A stretch of DNA of 64,000 nucleotides from Polytrichum commune (taxonomy: Eukaryota > Streptophyta > Polytrichopsida > Polytrichales > Polytrichaceae). Below, in pieces: positions 28,667 to 42,169 of this stretch. The DNA lies in contig OX485804.1 of the NCBI GenBank assembly GCA_950295325.1, positions 17,794,001 through 17,858,000 on the forward strand, written 5' to 3'. Within the stretch, counting starts at the first letter, position 1, and the number at the start of each line of letters is the position of its first letter. Made by a program: the position numbers and the translations under genes. The notes below the pieces were generated by a model that worked only from the letters and a program-made list of their open reading frames with translations, ran no database searches and had not been told where the DNA came from.

Positions 28667-29396
28667 GCCTTGCAAGGCAATAGCCATGAAGAATTTGGAG
28701 GATATTTTGAAAGGTATATCAGGCTTCATACAATATTGGGAGAGTTTGAAAATAGCGGATGTTGGCGGATCATGTTGGCATCGTTATGGGAGTTGGATAC
28801 ATTATTGGACACGTGTTCGTGCCGCCTTGGCAGACCTCCACCAAGATAGCCCTCATACTTTGAGGCATGGATTTTGGCCACAAACACGAGTCGATGTACA
28901 AGCTTCGGAGCCTAGTCTTTTGGGAAATGGAGAGGTTCGAGAGGAGTTTGATGTGGACGACCATTACGTGGGGCCGGCTAGTAGTCGTCCCCCACCATCT
29001 TTCCGCATTGCAGTGGATTGTCATGAAGGATATATGCTCATTTTGCGTCCTGGAGACGAGACATATGCAAAGCTAGTGTGGGTGGCAAGAGCTTTGTCCA
29101 AACCCAATTTTGTAACTTCCAGCCCTCAATTTCGACAAATACAAGTGGAGTACTATCGACCGACAGCAAGGAATGAAGATGTGATTCGGCATTATACAGG
29201 CTGGGATACAAACCCTAACTTTCGGTGGAAGGTGGATTCTGAGCACAGTCCATCTTGGGTAGATACAGATTCCATATTCATAGCATGGAAACCACGGAAA
29301 AACCATAGTGGATCAGTGTCCATCCCTCAAAAGTACATAACTTTTGCAAAAGACAACCTTGCTCGGATTGCACAAGAAGCAACCCACGTTGAATGA
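28667..29396 (+). CDS. DUF7869-type protein, exon 2, 3' part after the retrotransposon
   Basis: Joined to 17791 without one copy of CCTAG, the frame continues as GEP-RPCKAIAMKNLEDILKG and runs to TGA at 29396. The segment is the C-terminal domain (KNLEDILKGISGFIQYWESL; PSFRIAVDCHEGYMLILRPG; WDTNPNFRWKVD), with no signature I recognise. In the present allele it has no promoter of its own and is separated from the core by 10.9 kb. Confidence 0.65.
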
Positions 29397-30487
29397 GAAG
29401 TTGGTAGGATTGTGTTAGCATGATTATAGTTTAATACGTAATTATAGCAATATAAATTACACATATGTGTGCTCTTCAAAATTGGGGCAGAGTTTGGGTA
29501 GAACTTACGAATACTATATTGTTTGGAGTTGGATGAATATCCATTTACTATATTTCAAAAAAAAAAAAGTTCATCTTATTATTATGTTTGGGACTATATT
29601 GTCGAATGAAGAAATATGCATTTATTACATGCACTTTGTATGTTGCAATGTCTATATTCTATTGCGCATGCTAATAATAGAAATCATTTTATATGTTTTT
29701 TGGGTGAAACTTGTTTGGAGTGCTCTACCCAATGTGTTTTTGTTGATGAAGTTGGTGTCGAGTGCTCTACCATATGTGCTTATGTCCGCACATCATAGAT
29801 TTGGGATATTAGAACATATAATATAATTGAGATTGTTGACAATATAGTTTCGGGCCTCTTCAAGTTCTTTGATCCATATATTAATTTGAGACTAGAGAAA
29901 GTCTCAATTTAACGAATATAGTGTTCTATGAGGTTTGTGTTTACTATGATAGTGGTTAAGTTGTTGTTGTATGCATGTGTGGGGGGAGGGGTGGTGTTTA
30001 TGAGTATTTTGGGTGCACTTCGTATGTATGTGGAGTTTGCCTTGGGGTGGCGTGCCAGTGGCTATAAAAGTGTAAGGGCGATCTTGGTGATAGGTGGTAT
30101 TTTTATGGTGTGTGTTTTCCATTGTGTGGTGTTGGTGTTGAGGATATTTGTGGTTGTTGGATGTTTGTGTGAGGTGTGAAAAATATTTATTAGTATGAGG
30201 ACATGTAGTATGAATTGAGGGTAGATATGTTTGTGGAGGACTTTATTGGGCTTGGGATGGGGATTAGATGCATGTGTTTTATTTATTTATATGTTGATGT
30301 GGTTTTGTGTAGGTGTGGGTAATTGTGTTTTTTGGTAGCATACATTTTGGGAACATGATAAGAATCCATGGAAGATGCTTGAGCTCTTTATTGACAAAGA
30401 TATAGATAGTAGACAAAGCAAGTAGAATGAGCCATTGATGTGAGTCTACGAGAGAGCTAATACTGGTATATGTTGTAGCCTTGGTAA
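29397..30487. other. Non-genic, with a G/T-rich stretch
   Basis: No gene recognised. From about 29930 the plus strand is GT-rich, as at 1140-2480. Confidence 0.5.
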
Positions 30488-32251
30488 TTATTGTTGGTTG
30501 GTGGTGGGTTGTGGAAGCCCATTGGGGCTTGGAGTTGAGGTAGGGTTCCTCCATTGTACATTTACGTGTAGACGGTTGCGTGGTTGTGGGTTGGAAGGCT
30601 TGGGAGGGTGGCAACAAAAGATTGTGCTATAACTTGTAGGTGTTGGTTTGCGAGTTGGAACTCCATAGCCATTGCTCCCATAGGTTGTAGCAATGCTTGT
30701 AGCTTGAACTTTGAGTATGTCGGTTGCCACCTCCACGGATTTGTCTGTGTTGAGGTTGATTGTAGACACCATCATGACAAGTTTTTCATCAGACTTCTCC
30801 TCCCAAGCTTGCATTGTACGGTTGAAGCTCTTCTCGGGTGATTGGTGGGTTGGTGAGTGTGGAGTCATGCATTGCTTGAGTTTTTTGTACAGTCGCCTCT
30901 CGGGTTAGGGCTTGGACTAAGCAAATGGCAGTTTAGGTGAGGTATGAACTCGACATGCCTCCCGAGGATGTAGGTGAATTTGTTTAACCACTCGGTGTAG
31001 AAAACAAGATTGAAACATTGTATGTAGCACCATCCGGCTTACCTATCTTTGTGCTTGGGGGTGTGTCCGAAGCTCACTCCAACGATGTTGTCTATGCCAA
31101 ATAGCTTCTTGATGGTTCTCACTATGGCAAATTGGGACTCCTTTTGGGGGAGGTTATTGACAATCAAGGTTGTGCTAATGCATAGCTTGGACGGGTTGTG
31201 GACGTCCTGATCATGTGTTACACTAACCTCGAGTTTCTCATGGTTGTAGAGTAAACCGTGCTCTAAGATTGAGTTTCTTGCTTCCTCAGTGGCTAGAGTA
31301 AGAAAAACGGAGTCCTTCAATACTTCGTCAAGGTCGAGAACTCAAGTTATTGGCCTCTGTAGTAGCTTTTACGTACTAGTGTGTTGAAGATACTATGTGC
31401 AGTGTGGTCGTGTAGTATATCACCTTTGATATGGAATCAAAGGTTTTGTGCCTTTGTGACCAATTTAAAGCCCTATTAAAGTGATGATCCACTCTCCCCT
31501 TTCAAGTTCCATCATGAGTACACGTTCCTCCTCTCAATAGTGCTAATCCATCTTTAAGCGGGTGCTTGAGATGTAGTTTGAGAAAGCCCGCCCAATTCTT
31601 GGTGATTTGGCTCAAACCAATATCAATTGGGCTTGAGTAGTCCATGCCAAGAAGTATGTTCTCGGGGGGGGGGGGGGGGGTAGTCATTGGTTGGAGTAGC
31701 AATATACGTGCGAACAAATGATAGGGTATTTTAAAAACATGGGGGCTAAAAATTATAAATGGACTTAAGAGTAATATAGGGTATCAAAAATGGCACTGGA
31801 CATCTTTAAAGTATGGAATAATAGGTAATTTGGAATTATAAGTAATGCAAGCCATTTTTTTATTAACCCAAAGTAGAAATTTACATAATGATAGCATGTG
31901 AAAAAAAGAAGAGAATTGAAAGTAATACCCCCCTATAAAATAGTGGTTGTTCGCACCTATATCCTTAACTTTTTAACACATTGCCCCCCCCCCCGAGAGT
32001 ATGTTCATCTTGTGTAGATGGTTGAGACTTGCACTTCGGGCATCACCGTTGCTCAATTTCTTGAATCTGGTGTCAAAGCAAATAATTATGTGGAAGCCCT
32101 CAAATAGCCTAGTGTCTTGTTTTACCATTTTCGTGTCTTGGAAGTTGTGTGAAATGAAGGTGGTATCCTGGGACCCCATCCGGCCTCTTATGTGGGTAAA
32201 GGCTTTGATATACCTTGGGAATGCTCGGCGGAGAATTTGGAAAGGCGACAA
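30488..32251 (-). pseudogene. Decayed ORF with RRM-like domain, probable transposon remnant
   Basis: Minus-strand frames at 31973-32251, 31502-31717, 31039-31320 and 30488-30868 read as successive pieces of one protein, with frame changes and stops between them. The piece at 31039-31320 and its continuation past a TAA fit an RRM pattern: TLIVNNLP like RNP2, a helix FAIVRTIKKLFG, then after the stop AGWCYIQC like RNP1. About 300 bp of AT-rich sequence with C/G runs at both edges (about 31660-31995) seems inserted near the N-terminus. An RRM-like ORF1 of a LINE or a related transposon protein is the likeliest source, by shape only. Confidence 0.4.
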
Positions 32252-35200
32252 AAGGCGACAATACCTACTATGTCACAAAATAATATGTAATGGACTAACT
32301 TAATTATACTACTCTAGCCACGACCACACTGTACGCAAGGACTATCCTAAGTCTTTGTGTCAAGACTTCTGACTAACACATTAAATATTAGTTCCAGGAC
32401 AAAAGTAGCACAATATTAGAATAATGACCCAATTTATTTTTCCCAAAAAAAAATTAATACAACTCACAATAATTTTCTACCAAAAATTTAGTGTGGGTCG
32501 AGAATTAATATGGCCCACATTATTGTGTTCTCATCATTAGTATCAATATGGGCTCTAGAAAATTATTGTGGCTCACAGTAACATGATTATTATTAGTGTA
32601 ATTGATTAGTTTTTTTGCTTTGAATATTTTTCAACAAATTGCAGTCAAATAAGTTTTTATTATCAGTTTTTGAATTAAAAAATTCAAGAGTATGGATGTT
32701 TTTTTTTGCTGGTAAATGTCATGTGTGAGTCCTTGAGGTCATAAATGCATTATCCATTTGATTGTTACTATGGTTTGTATAGTCAACATTACTTGTAAGC
32801 CAAAAAAAATACTTCAATTTTTCTTGAGCACATAAATGCTACAATGGTTGGTAGTACGGTCCTCAATCAAATGACATTCTTCAAAGAAAATTGTATTTAT
32901 TTTCCACACCTTGTTCAATTAACCCATTTGGGGTTCACATAGTAGCTCCTGGCTATGCTCAACTTGGCTATGCTATGTGGATCGTCCATCATTCATGCCC
33001 AAATCTCTCTCTCTCAATTTTAAAACTTAAATAAAAAAATCAAAGTCAACATCATATTTCATTGTGTTGGCAAGTGCAACTTAATGACAAACTTTTAGAG
33101 TATATGAATAAATTGTATACTCTTTGAATCATGTATAATATAATCAAACATGTCTTCATAATCTTCAACCAAAAAATACAAGCAACTTATCTAACTTCTT
33201 GCCCAATAAATAGTTGACACTCCCCCTAGTGAAGCAATCACAATTGATCTTCCAGGAGTTCGGGATTAATAAAGGACATTTAACTCCGATCTTCAACTTG
33301 GTGCCTCAAACACTGTAGAAGAAAAAATGCTTGCAAGGCCTATTCATAGTTTTTTTCGTCAGTTTTAGGATGTGAAATTTTAGGCCACAACGCAATTAAA
33401 TTTTAGCAATTTTTATGTAAAGAATTAAGAAAATTTGGGGTTTGAATCTTTGTTCTTATTAAAAACAATTTAGTCAACTCTGCAGTGTTTGGAACCTTAA
33501 TTTTTGTGTTTGCTAGAAAATTTGAAAATATGGGAAATAATGAGGTTTTTGGGTTGTGGAGGTGATGATAAATGTTAATTTGGCTTTTTTGATTGCATTA
33601 ATGAGTTTTCCACATGTCACACATCTGTTGACTGGTACATGTGAAAAGTGAATGTAGCTTCAAAGTAAATGGATTTATAGAAGAAACCATAGGGGAGGCA
33701 TTTGTAGGGATATGAAGCATGTGTGATAAGTGGGTAATTTCAAGGTGGACTATAAAATAATGAGTATATTCATAGGATATTCCATATATTTGATGGATAT
33801 TCTTGAAACATATCCAATAAAATTATAAAATATTAATATACTTAGTAGCCTAGATTCAAATTAATATTTTATTATATTAGCTTATATACATATGTTTTTA
33901 AAGGATTTACTCCTTTGGATGTTGTTCCACCCTATTTTTTGGCACGTGATTCTTAATATCTTATAATGTTGATCTCCCTGGGCAAAGAAAGATACGTAAA
34001 CCTATAAGGTGTGCAAGGTCAATGTTTGGTGGTACAACCCAAGGTTTGGTGCCACAAGGATCTGAGTTCAAACCCACTTGTGCATTGATGAACACCCAAT
34101 TTGTTGTCTTCTTCAAGAGCCTACTTGGAGGATATATTCTTAAAAAAAAAAAAGTGTTGTTGAGTGAAGATGTTGTGTATTTAGGATTGTGACATTAGAT
34201 GTTATGATTTAATTGTACCATCAATCATCATGTCAATAATGACGGTGATGGACGTGACATACCAACTCTGAATTGGATAAAAAATTTAAATGATTGATGG
34301 CTGCCTAAAAGAATTGAGAAAAACCTTACCATTGACCACATCAACACACTCAAATTTGATTGGGTATGTGTGATTGACCAAAAATCCACAAAAACAATTG
34401 ACTGGATTCATGCACTTGTGTAGGATTGATTTGGTTGCTAATTTTTGTTTACATAGGAAAAATTCTACCCCCCCCCCCCCCCAATTTGCAATTGTCAAAT
34501 GACACTCCAACATGACTTGTTGGAAACTATTTTTCTCAACATAAAACATCAATATTGTACAAAACCTAATAAATGATATTAATTATTTTTCTTTTCAAAT
34601 TCAATTTTTGTAACATCAAGATAATTAATTTATGCAACATAAAAACAATAAAAAAAACAACAACAACATACTTGATGAGCTAAACGAGTGTTTTTTTTTT
34701 TAGTTTCATTTAGAAATTTTGTTCTCACTTTATACATATGACCAAATTCTCTCTGTGTCTTGAAACAACTCATGAAATTTCACATATGGAGCATGCTTAC
34801 ATCATGGAAGTTTACGTCATCTCCATATTAGAAACATGAGCTCACAACCTTATACAATGAAAGTTCAACTGTACGAAGACGACAATTTATTGACGATTGG
34901 GCTTCACGAGCATTCCATAAATCAAGCTTGCACATCTCACTTCCCAAAATGATCTCGAACATGCAGAAATTCGCTTGGCTATTAACATGGCAAAAAGCCT
35001 CGTGGCAAGGCAAAGGCAAAGGCACACTACCCAAGAGAACCATGCCTTCAAATTTCCTGGAACATGTTTCCTGGCGCCAAAGAGGATGCCTCCCTCCGTC
35101 CCTCCTTGTTCCCGTGTCTGAAGAAACTCGTGTTTCCAACCTCTCTAACATGGCGACAGCATGCACTGGAGTTTGATCTGCAAACCGGGATTCCATGGAG

Positions 35201-35807
35201 ATGCTGATGAGGAGGGAATCGGTATCCATTGGGCAACCAACCATACCACACAGTTGGATCATGGTATTCAAGCTAGATGGGTCTTAAGGTAGCGGTGCCA
35301 ATTCCCGTCCAAATTTCAGATGTGCCTAGTTGGGATGCTGAAACTATTTTTTTATAAATTTTGAGCGCTCCGCAAAGTTGGTGCAAGAGCAACTATGAAA
35401 AAAACAAAAAATTTCCAGCATGTCTATGATTTCCTACAAATTTTGAAAGGAAACCTTGTAGAGTGACCAACACTTGCACATAGGGTACGTGGTATATCCA
35501 CAGGGTGGATTTCTAAAACCGACCGTTGGTAGCCAATGAAATGCTGGCAGCATTGTGAATGGTAAAAGCACCTTGATAGGTGCTTTTGTAAACCCAGGTA
35601 CAAGCACCTAGATAAGTGCTTCTGACCCTAGGGGTTGACTTTAGGACCCGCACGGAAATTGGCGCCCCAATTTTAAGTGGCTCGATTTCTTCACTGGAGC
35701 CCTAGATTTGGTTAATATGTGGTTCGGTGAGGATCAAATTAAAGAGCAACCATCACAAAAACACATGTATAGAAGAGATTGGATTGCATCTTCAAATGTC
35801 AATAACC
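32252..35807. other. AT-rich non-genic region
   Basis: No recognised gene. A 147-codon minus-strand frame at 34828-35271 lies in a slightly GC-richer patch but resembles nothing I know and has no supporting splice context. A run of about 16 C occurs near 34470. Confidence 0.5.
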
Positions 35808-36229
35808 AAGGTAGAAATACCATAACCCGTGAAAATAAGGTGATTCGCATTGAAGATTTGGTCTGACAATCCTTTGATAATTTTCCAAGGTATATGAGAA
35901 AGATTCATGAAGAGTGCAATTTGTTTCATTATTTTCTGCCCTATACAAAAAATGCTACAATTTTTCAAAGTGGAAAGTTGTCCAAACCCCTACTCGTTCA
36001 CTAGATTCTCCCTACACCGAACACGGTAATCTGCATTTTCATACAGGACATCGCCTAAATCGGTTACCTCATGAGTACTTCAACACTTGACTCCCATTGG
36101 CTACACTAAGTGTACCGCATTGAAGTTGCCACCGAGCCATGATCGGTTTTAGAAATGGCACTTCACCATTGTGACGGGGGTCTAGTGCACGGCTAGAGGG
36201 TGGTTAACGGGTTATGGTATTTCTACCTT
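35808..36229. mobile_element. MITE-like element, copy 2 (422 bp)
   Basis: Begins AAGGTAGAAATACCATAAC and ends GTTATGGTATTTCTACCTT. It is collinear with 2603-3027 (shared ATCGCCTAAATCGGTTACCT and CTTGACTCCCATTGGCTACA blocks). The flanks give no clear target duplication (CA on the left, TA on the right of the AGGTAG/CTACCT core). Confidence 0.8.
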
Positions 36230-36594
36230 ACTCTACATTCATTAGTCAACACAATTGGGAGGACCTATGTATCCAATCAAGAAATCAACAAACATGCACT
36301 TTGCTATAACGTAGGTATACCCAAAACCATCATCAATCCTAAAACCACCACCATGTACCACACGCATACATTTATTGTTTCCACATGTATGCATGTGGTA
36401 CATAGTGATGGTTTTAGGTTCGGTGATGGTTTTGAGTATATCTATCTTACCATAACGAAACCAAGGGAGCTCCGATTTTCAATTTGGGTTTTGTAGATGT
36501 TTTAGCGTGGATTTGTTGATGCAACACAAATTCTGTTATGTAGATCTAATCAGTAGAAGTTGGAGAACATGAAGAACGGACCAAGTAATATCCA

Positions 36595-36800
36595 CATACC
36601 TTAAGGCCACTTCACGCATGAGATTGAAGGCATGTGACCATTGCATTCTAAGATCTCATTGGTGGAAAAGGCCGAGACCGTCCAACTTCACTTCATGTAG
36701 AAGGTGAAGGCCTAAGGGCGCAAACAAATTACCATGGATGAAAAGTCTACATGGATTCCTAGATGGCACAATGATGGTCTCCTACAATTTGCGTTAGGCC
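36595..36800. repeat. Dispersed repeat, copy 1
   Basis: Shares blocks with 51282-51455, including a CTCATTGGTGGAAAAGGC(C/A)GAG run and GTCTACATGG(A/C)TTCCTA, in the same orientation and with about 25-30% divergence by eye. Non-coding; class unknown. Confidence 0.6.
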
Positions 36801-39800
36801 CACCTCCAACAAAGTGGACCAACAACGTACCTTGGTATCTCAAAACCATGGTTTCCTCGTCAAACGCCTAAAAGTGATAACAAAATGTTGCATAAAGTGG
36901 ATTTTATTTCATGATGCCCTCTATTGTTGTGATAAGTCCTCAAATATAGAATACCGAGATGAGATCTTTGAAACCTATCATGAAATGTCATGCTCAAAAG
37001 AAAATGGCTAAATGTAGTTTTGGACTTGAATTTCACGACCTTAAATATTTTGAACTTGAAATTTGTTTTCATCCTCCTTGAATTGACTATAAACTTGGGG
37101 TCATCATCAACTTTTTGTAGAAAAGCATCAATATTATCATATTTTGAACAAATTTTAGAGGATTACTTGTTCAACATCACCACTTGAGCACCACTTGCAT
37201 TGTCTTCTAGAATATGTAGATTTTTAAAACTATTTTTGTCAACATAAGTTGCTTGGATTTATAAATGAATATGTTGTTTAAATGCTTATGTTTTTTTCCA
37301 CAACTTTCATAGTCAATATATAGTTCTGAATCGCTTTCACTTAAACCTATGATGGAATCAAGAGTTGTCCACTTTATTGTGCTTGCACCCTATACTATTG
37401 AGCTTATTGACGTACGTGGGTGTTATTCAACTAGTCTTTCATGTTCTTCATCTTTTGTTGACAAGGGTTTATGCAACAAAGCTTATGTTGCAATAACAAA
37501 ATCTATGATGAAGCACCGACAAAACTCGGAGTGCATGTTGGACCTTCTTTCAGTATGTTATGATTATAAAAAGTGCATGTGTGGTTATTCTTTAGATGAG
37601 CACCTAGGTCCCATGTAGATAGTTTTTTTTTTTATTGGGTTCAAGTTAATGAAACCAACACATGGAAGGCTAAATAAGTGTCAGTTTGTGAGTCTAAGTG
37701 CAACTATTAGGTTAATTGATAGGCCATGACAAATTTTGGGTAGAATTGCATACCATAACATAGGGCATGCATTGTCCAATGTGATTTGTGAGGATAAGAA
37801 TACTCATGTTGGTCACTGTATAGGATTTTTGTGCACCACATACAGCAGAGGAGTATTTGTTTTAGGGCTATTTACCTCCAAGGTACGAATTAAAAGCTCC
37901 CTATAATTACTTAATTCTCTAAAATGACCTATTTTTTCATCCTATCATTACTTGTACCGCCCATGTCATTGCGATTTTTTGTAGTCTACAATCACTTCTA
38001 TTTTTTTTTAAATTAATTTAAAAGTGTTCACAATGCAAAAGTGGTGAGAAAAAACATGGCAACAAAAAGGCATAAAGCATACATATCATTGCAAAAACTA
38101 AGTCCAAAAACTTATCATACAAGTGAAAGACTTACCAAAACAAATCTTAACTTGTGCAAAATATGAGTATTGTCAACCACATCAGAGAAGAACAAGTGTG
38201 ATAACATGATGCATATCCCTCCAAGAGCATAACTTGTGATGAAGAACACAAGAATACTTAAGCATAAAGCAGTTCAAAATTGCTTTAAAATCTATAGTTC
38301 GACAACTCATAGAACATAACCTTCATGCATCAAAAAGGATGGCTTAGGGTGCAAACAAATCAAGAGTGAATGTGTGTTGACAAACACAACACCCGCTCTG
38401 TAAAAGTCTGACCCAAACACAAAGAAAACCGCAACCATTGCAGCTATACAAAAGTCTTCCGGTTCCCTACAAGTCTATGCACATGGGTTTAGGGTATGCA
38501 AAACAAAACTAACCTATGTAACCATGAGGCATGCGTATAATCATGCACCAAAAATACAAGTGATTTATGACAAAAAAAAAATATACAAATGCCAAGATCT
38601 AAGAGTAGGGTTTACCTAGACTCCCACATTGTCAACCAAACCATCACCATGACGGACAAAGTATTCTCGCGGCTAGCCTGACTTGAGGTAAAAACGGATT
38701 GCATAAAGGTCCGTTACGTCGAGGCATGCAAAAGAGCTTGTGCGACAATTTCTCTTCCAAATGAACCCTGAGCAAGGCATACGTTTCCTCCTCAAAAACC
38801 TTCAACTTGTTGTAATACTGCGACATAATAGAATCACCCTCCATACTCCACATCTTCACTTGAGTTGTCATCCATAAACACCAACACGGCCGCTCCAGTA
38901 GAAGCAGAATGATCAATCACAAGCCACGCACGGAAACTTTAAACCTTAAATAGCCTCCAAAACAACCATAAGAACTTTAGCCAAGAAAATCAAAACCCTA
39001 TATGGAACTTCATGGCCGCCCTTGATCGTAAAGCAACTACACGGAGATCCTAAACCAACTACAACAAGACATATTTGTTGGACTTTGTTACCATAAGCTT
39101 CAACAAGGAGGAGCTTCAACAAAAAGTATCCCAAAACACAATGGACTCGAGGAAGAAATAAATCCCTTGGTGTTTTTTTACAAAATGGCAGTGCAGGAAA
39201 ATGACTAGTAATGGATGTTGTGATTTTCATTCATTTTTGGGCAAACGATGAGCTATTTTTCATCTACCCCTCATGAGGCATGCGTACAAAGTTGATCCTA
39301 CTAAACATACATCCGAGGATCCTTATTTTCAGCCCCTATATTATTTTAACAAAAAGAATGGCCCATATTTATAACTTATCTACCTTACTTGTAATGGAAT
39401 TGTCAACTTTTAATGGACTCTTCATTATTTGGAATTATTTTATAAATCTTATGTCAAACAAATTTAATACTCCCTATATTATGCCACACGTCATTTTAAA
39501 AATACACTAAGTATATTAATGCACGTCATCAACTACCCGGGTAAGAATAACATTGTTATGTTAAACTTAAGAGGCACTCATTGGATTACATGCAATTGTG
39601 CAATCTCTTCTTTTATAGCCAACCATAATCCAGTAGTATCGACTTGTTGAACCATGGATTCAAAGTAGAGAGTCTCGGCTCAACAATTGTTTCATTTGAG
39701 TGTCAATATTTTCATAAAATTAGGGCCAAGAGCGCCCCAACCATGTACCAAAATCATTAATAAATTAAATAATATATAATAAATCATGAAATAATGTATG

Positions 39801-41160
39801 CAAAACCCTACGTATTGATGGGTTAATCAATTTAACCATTTAAGAGTCCGTCTACCCATTGTCTTTACCTAGAGTAACCAAAGGACAACAACCTCTAAGT
39901 TTCCAAAACCATGAGCCATTATAAGGTGGATGAATAAAAATGTCATTGTCCGTTCCTTGCTACTTTCAATGATGTTAATTACAAAATCAACTGGTTCCAA
40001 TAAATTTAGATTATTTTAGAGTTGACAATAATTTGAGCCACGGTCTAGAACAATGGTTTGTAATAGTCACCTTGGTAACTTCAATCCAATATTGATTAAT
40101 TCAAGGTTGTTCACAATTTGATTTCATGGTTAATGGCCATCCACTTGAATAATTATGTCATTTTAATCATAAATTCACTTTAAGCAATCTTTGATTTGCT
40201 AGAGCAAGTTCATTGTTACCCATTATTTCTTTATATAATGAAAACTCCCAAATTGGCCATGGTCAATCCTTACTTGTTTATTGTCCCATCATGACAAGTA
40301 TTTTGAGTAGCTTCTCGTGCAACAAATTACTGTTGAAGGGAAGTTTCCCAATTGTTCCTTGCAACTTGGGCACTTGTACCACATACCTTCCTCAATCAAT
40401 CACCAAGTAAACCTTATTGTTATTGGCTTGCTGCAAAGAGTGGTTTCCAACCAATGGCCAAAAATCTAGAGGCTATGGTCTTTCTCATACACATAGTTGA
40501 TTGTAATTGTATATTATTATTATTATTTTACCATACTTTCATTTAAGATAGAATAGAGTTTCTACAATCAAATGACAATTTCCAATGCTATTGGAATTTT
40601 TGAATTTTGTTTAAAAACTTCAGTTTTAATTAGGTCAATTAATCCCACTAAAAAGGCAACTATGTTGATCGCCAATGGATAATACACTTCAACATTTAAG
40701 GGGATTAATTCCCACCTTCTCTTCCTTGCGATTGGTACTCAATAACCCAAAGGAATTATTCCTATTTAGTTGGATATAAGAATCCTCACAATTGGGATCA
40801 GACTATTGATCCACTCCTTCATACACGTGGTGTTGAGGTTCACACTCCATCCTATTGTATTGATGAACTAGGGATGAACATCTAGAATCCAAATAAGACG
40901 ATGGTTCCGGACCCAATTATTAACATGCAATGAATGGCTTCGCACCCTTTCTCCTCTTTGCTTAGACTATTGCTTCAATAATTCAAGTCTATAATAATTC
41001 AACTACTCTTCCCCCAAGAGTCAAGCAACTAAACTATTCAATTTGCACAAGACAATTTGTCACGAAAATTCCACAATAAGTAACTATTCTTGCTCAAACT
41101 CAAGTGAACAATTTTCTCTCTACACCCACTTCAAGTAGTTTTTGAAACATGCAATTAGTA
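36801..41160. other. AT-rich non-genic region
   Basis: No recognised gene or repeat boundary. Minus-strand frames at 38644-38916 and 38946-39230 are unlike known families and probably chance. Confidence 0.5.
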
Positions 41161-41360
41161 CGTGATGACTAGCAAATCCAAATTGTACTCATAGCCACGC
41201 TCCATATACTTTTTGGAGCTCATATGAATAATATGTTCATTGTCAAAGTGAAGATTATGAGTTATTGAATGATCATGTATGTCCTCCCAATTATGTTGAC
41301 TATGACATTAGAATGGTTAACAAATTTTGAGCAAGTAGTCCAATCTATTTTCAGCACATG
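41161..41360. repeat. Dispersed repeat family, first of four
   Basis: Contains the series AGCAAATCCAAATTG, TTGGAGCTCATATGAATA, TGGTCAT-like, CTCCCAATTATGTTGACTAT and TTTTGAGCAAG. The same ordered blocks occur at about 56650-56865 and 63575-63770, and a shorter part at about 61190-61320. Non-coding. Confidence 0.6.
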
Positions 41361-41700
41361 CCTTTTTGATGTATGTTCTTAGATTCACACCCAGTCATAC
41401 ACCACTCAAATATAGGTGTCCATTTAAGTTCAGACATTGAATTAGTTGCACGATCTGCCTTACATCAACCGATATTACTAACCGTAACTATACTAAATAG
41501 GATATTTAGTGTTTGATTATATTAATTGTATTTACCACCCTACCCTACTCAACACTAATTTTCAATTTCTTGATAATTAATGTTAGAAGATATGTTGGAA
41601 CATATTATGGAATTATCCTTTTATCATTTTAATTTTCTTTTTTTCCCATATCTGTACTAACACTAAATTCAGACATGTAACTTCCACATGTTACCGTAGT

Positions 41701-41801
41701 TGATATTTAGTGCTTGATTTTACATTTAATGTTACTTACTTTCATAGGGTTATTGACATTTAGTGTATGCGTTCGTATTTAATGTATCAAACACTAAGTA
41801 T
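41701..41801. repeat. Relative of the 13.6-kb fold-back element
   Basis: The blocks TTTACATTTAATGTTACTTA, CATAGGGTTATTG and AGTGTATGCGTTCGTATTTA are the reverse complement, with changes, of 13696-13790. Confidence 0.6.
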
Positions 41802-41998
41802 CCTATTTAGTGTAGTGTACTTTGATGTGTGCAATCAGGTTGCCTTCTTGAATAGGTTGCCTCTTTACACATGCAAGTTACCTTGAGTCAAAATCATATT
41901 ACAGACGCTTATAACTTTGTTTATCAATCCGTATGGCAACTGAATGAACGGGGTCCAAAACCAATTGCTACACGAAATATGATATGTAGTGTATCTTA

Positions 41999-42166
41999 CT
42001 ATTTGGAATTACAAAGTGCTATATCTCTTTACTATTGATGTATATTTTTACCAAGTAAAGTCATCAATGTTCTATAATGTCCAAACAACCAATTCAACAT
42101 TTGTTGGTAGAATATGAGATCTACAATAAATAGATATAGCATTGCATAATTCCAAATAATATGTGA
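41999..42166. mobile_element. Small MITE-like element, about 168 bp
   Basis: The ends CTATTTGGAATTACAAAGTG and CATTGCATAATTCCAAATA are imperfect inverted repeats. Related termini occur at about 54428-54462 and 57438-57470, where the inner sequence (GTCCAAACAACC / GGTTGTTTGGACA; AAGTAAAGTCAT / ATGACTTTACTT) is also shared. Confidence 0.55.
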
Positions 42167-42169
42167 CAT

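Noticed and set aside
34828-35271. 147-codon minus-strand gene
   Set aside because: No recognisable domain, no supporting splice context and no bias clearly above background; left as unknown.
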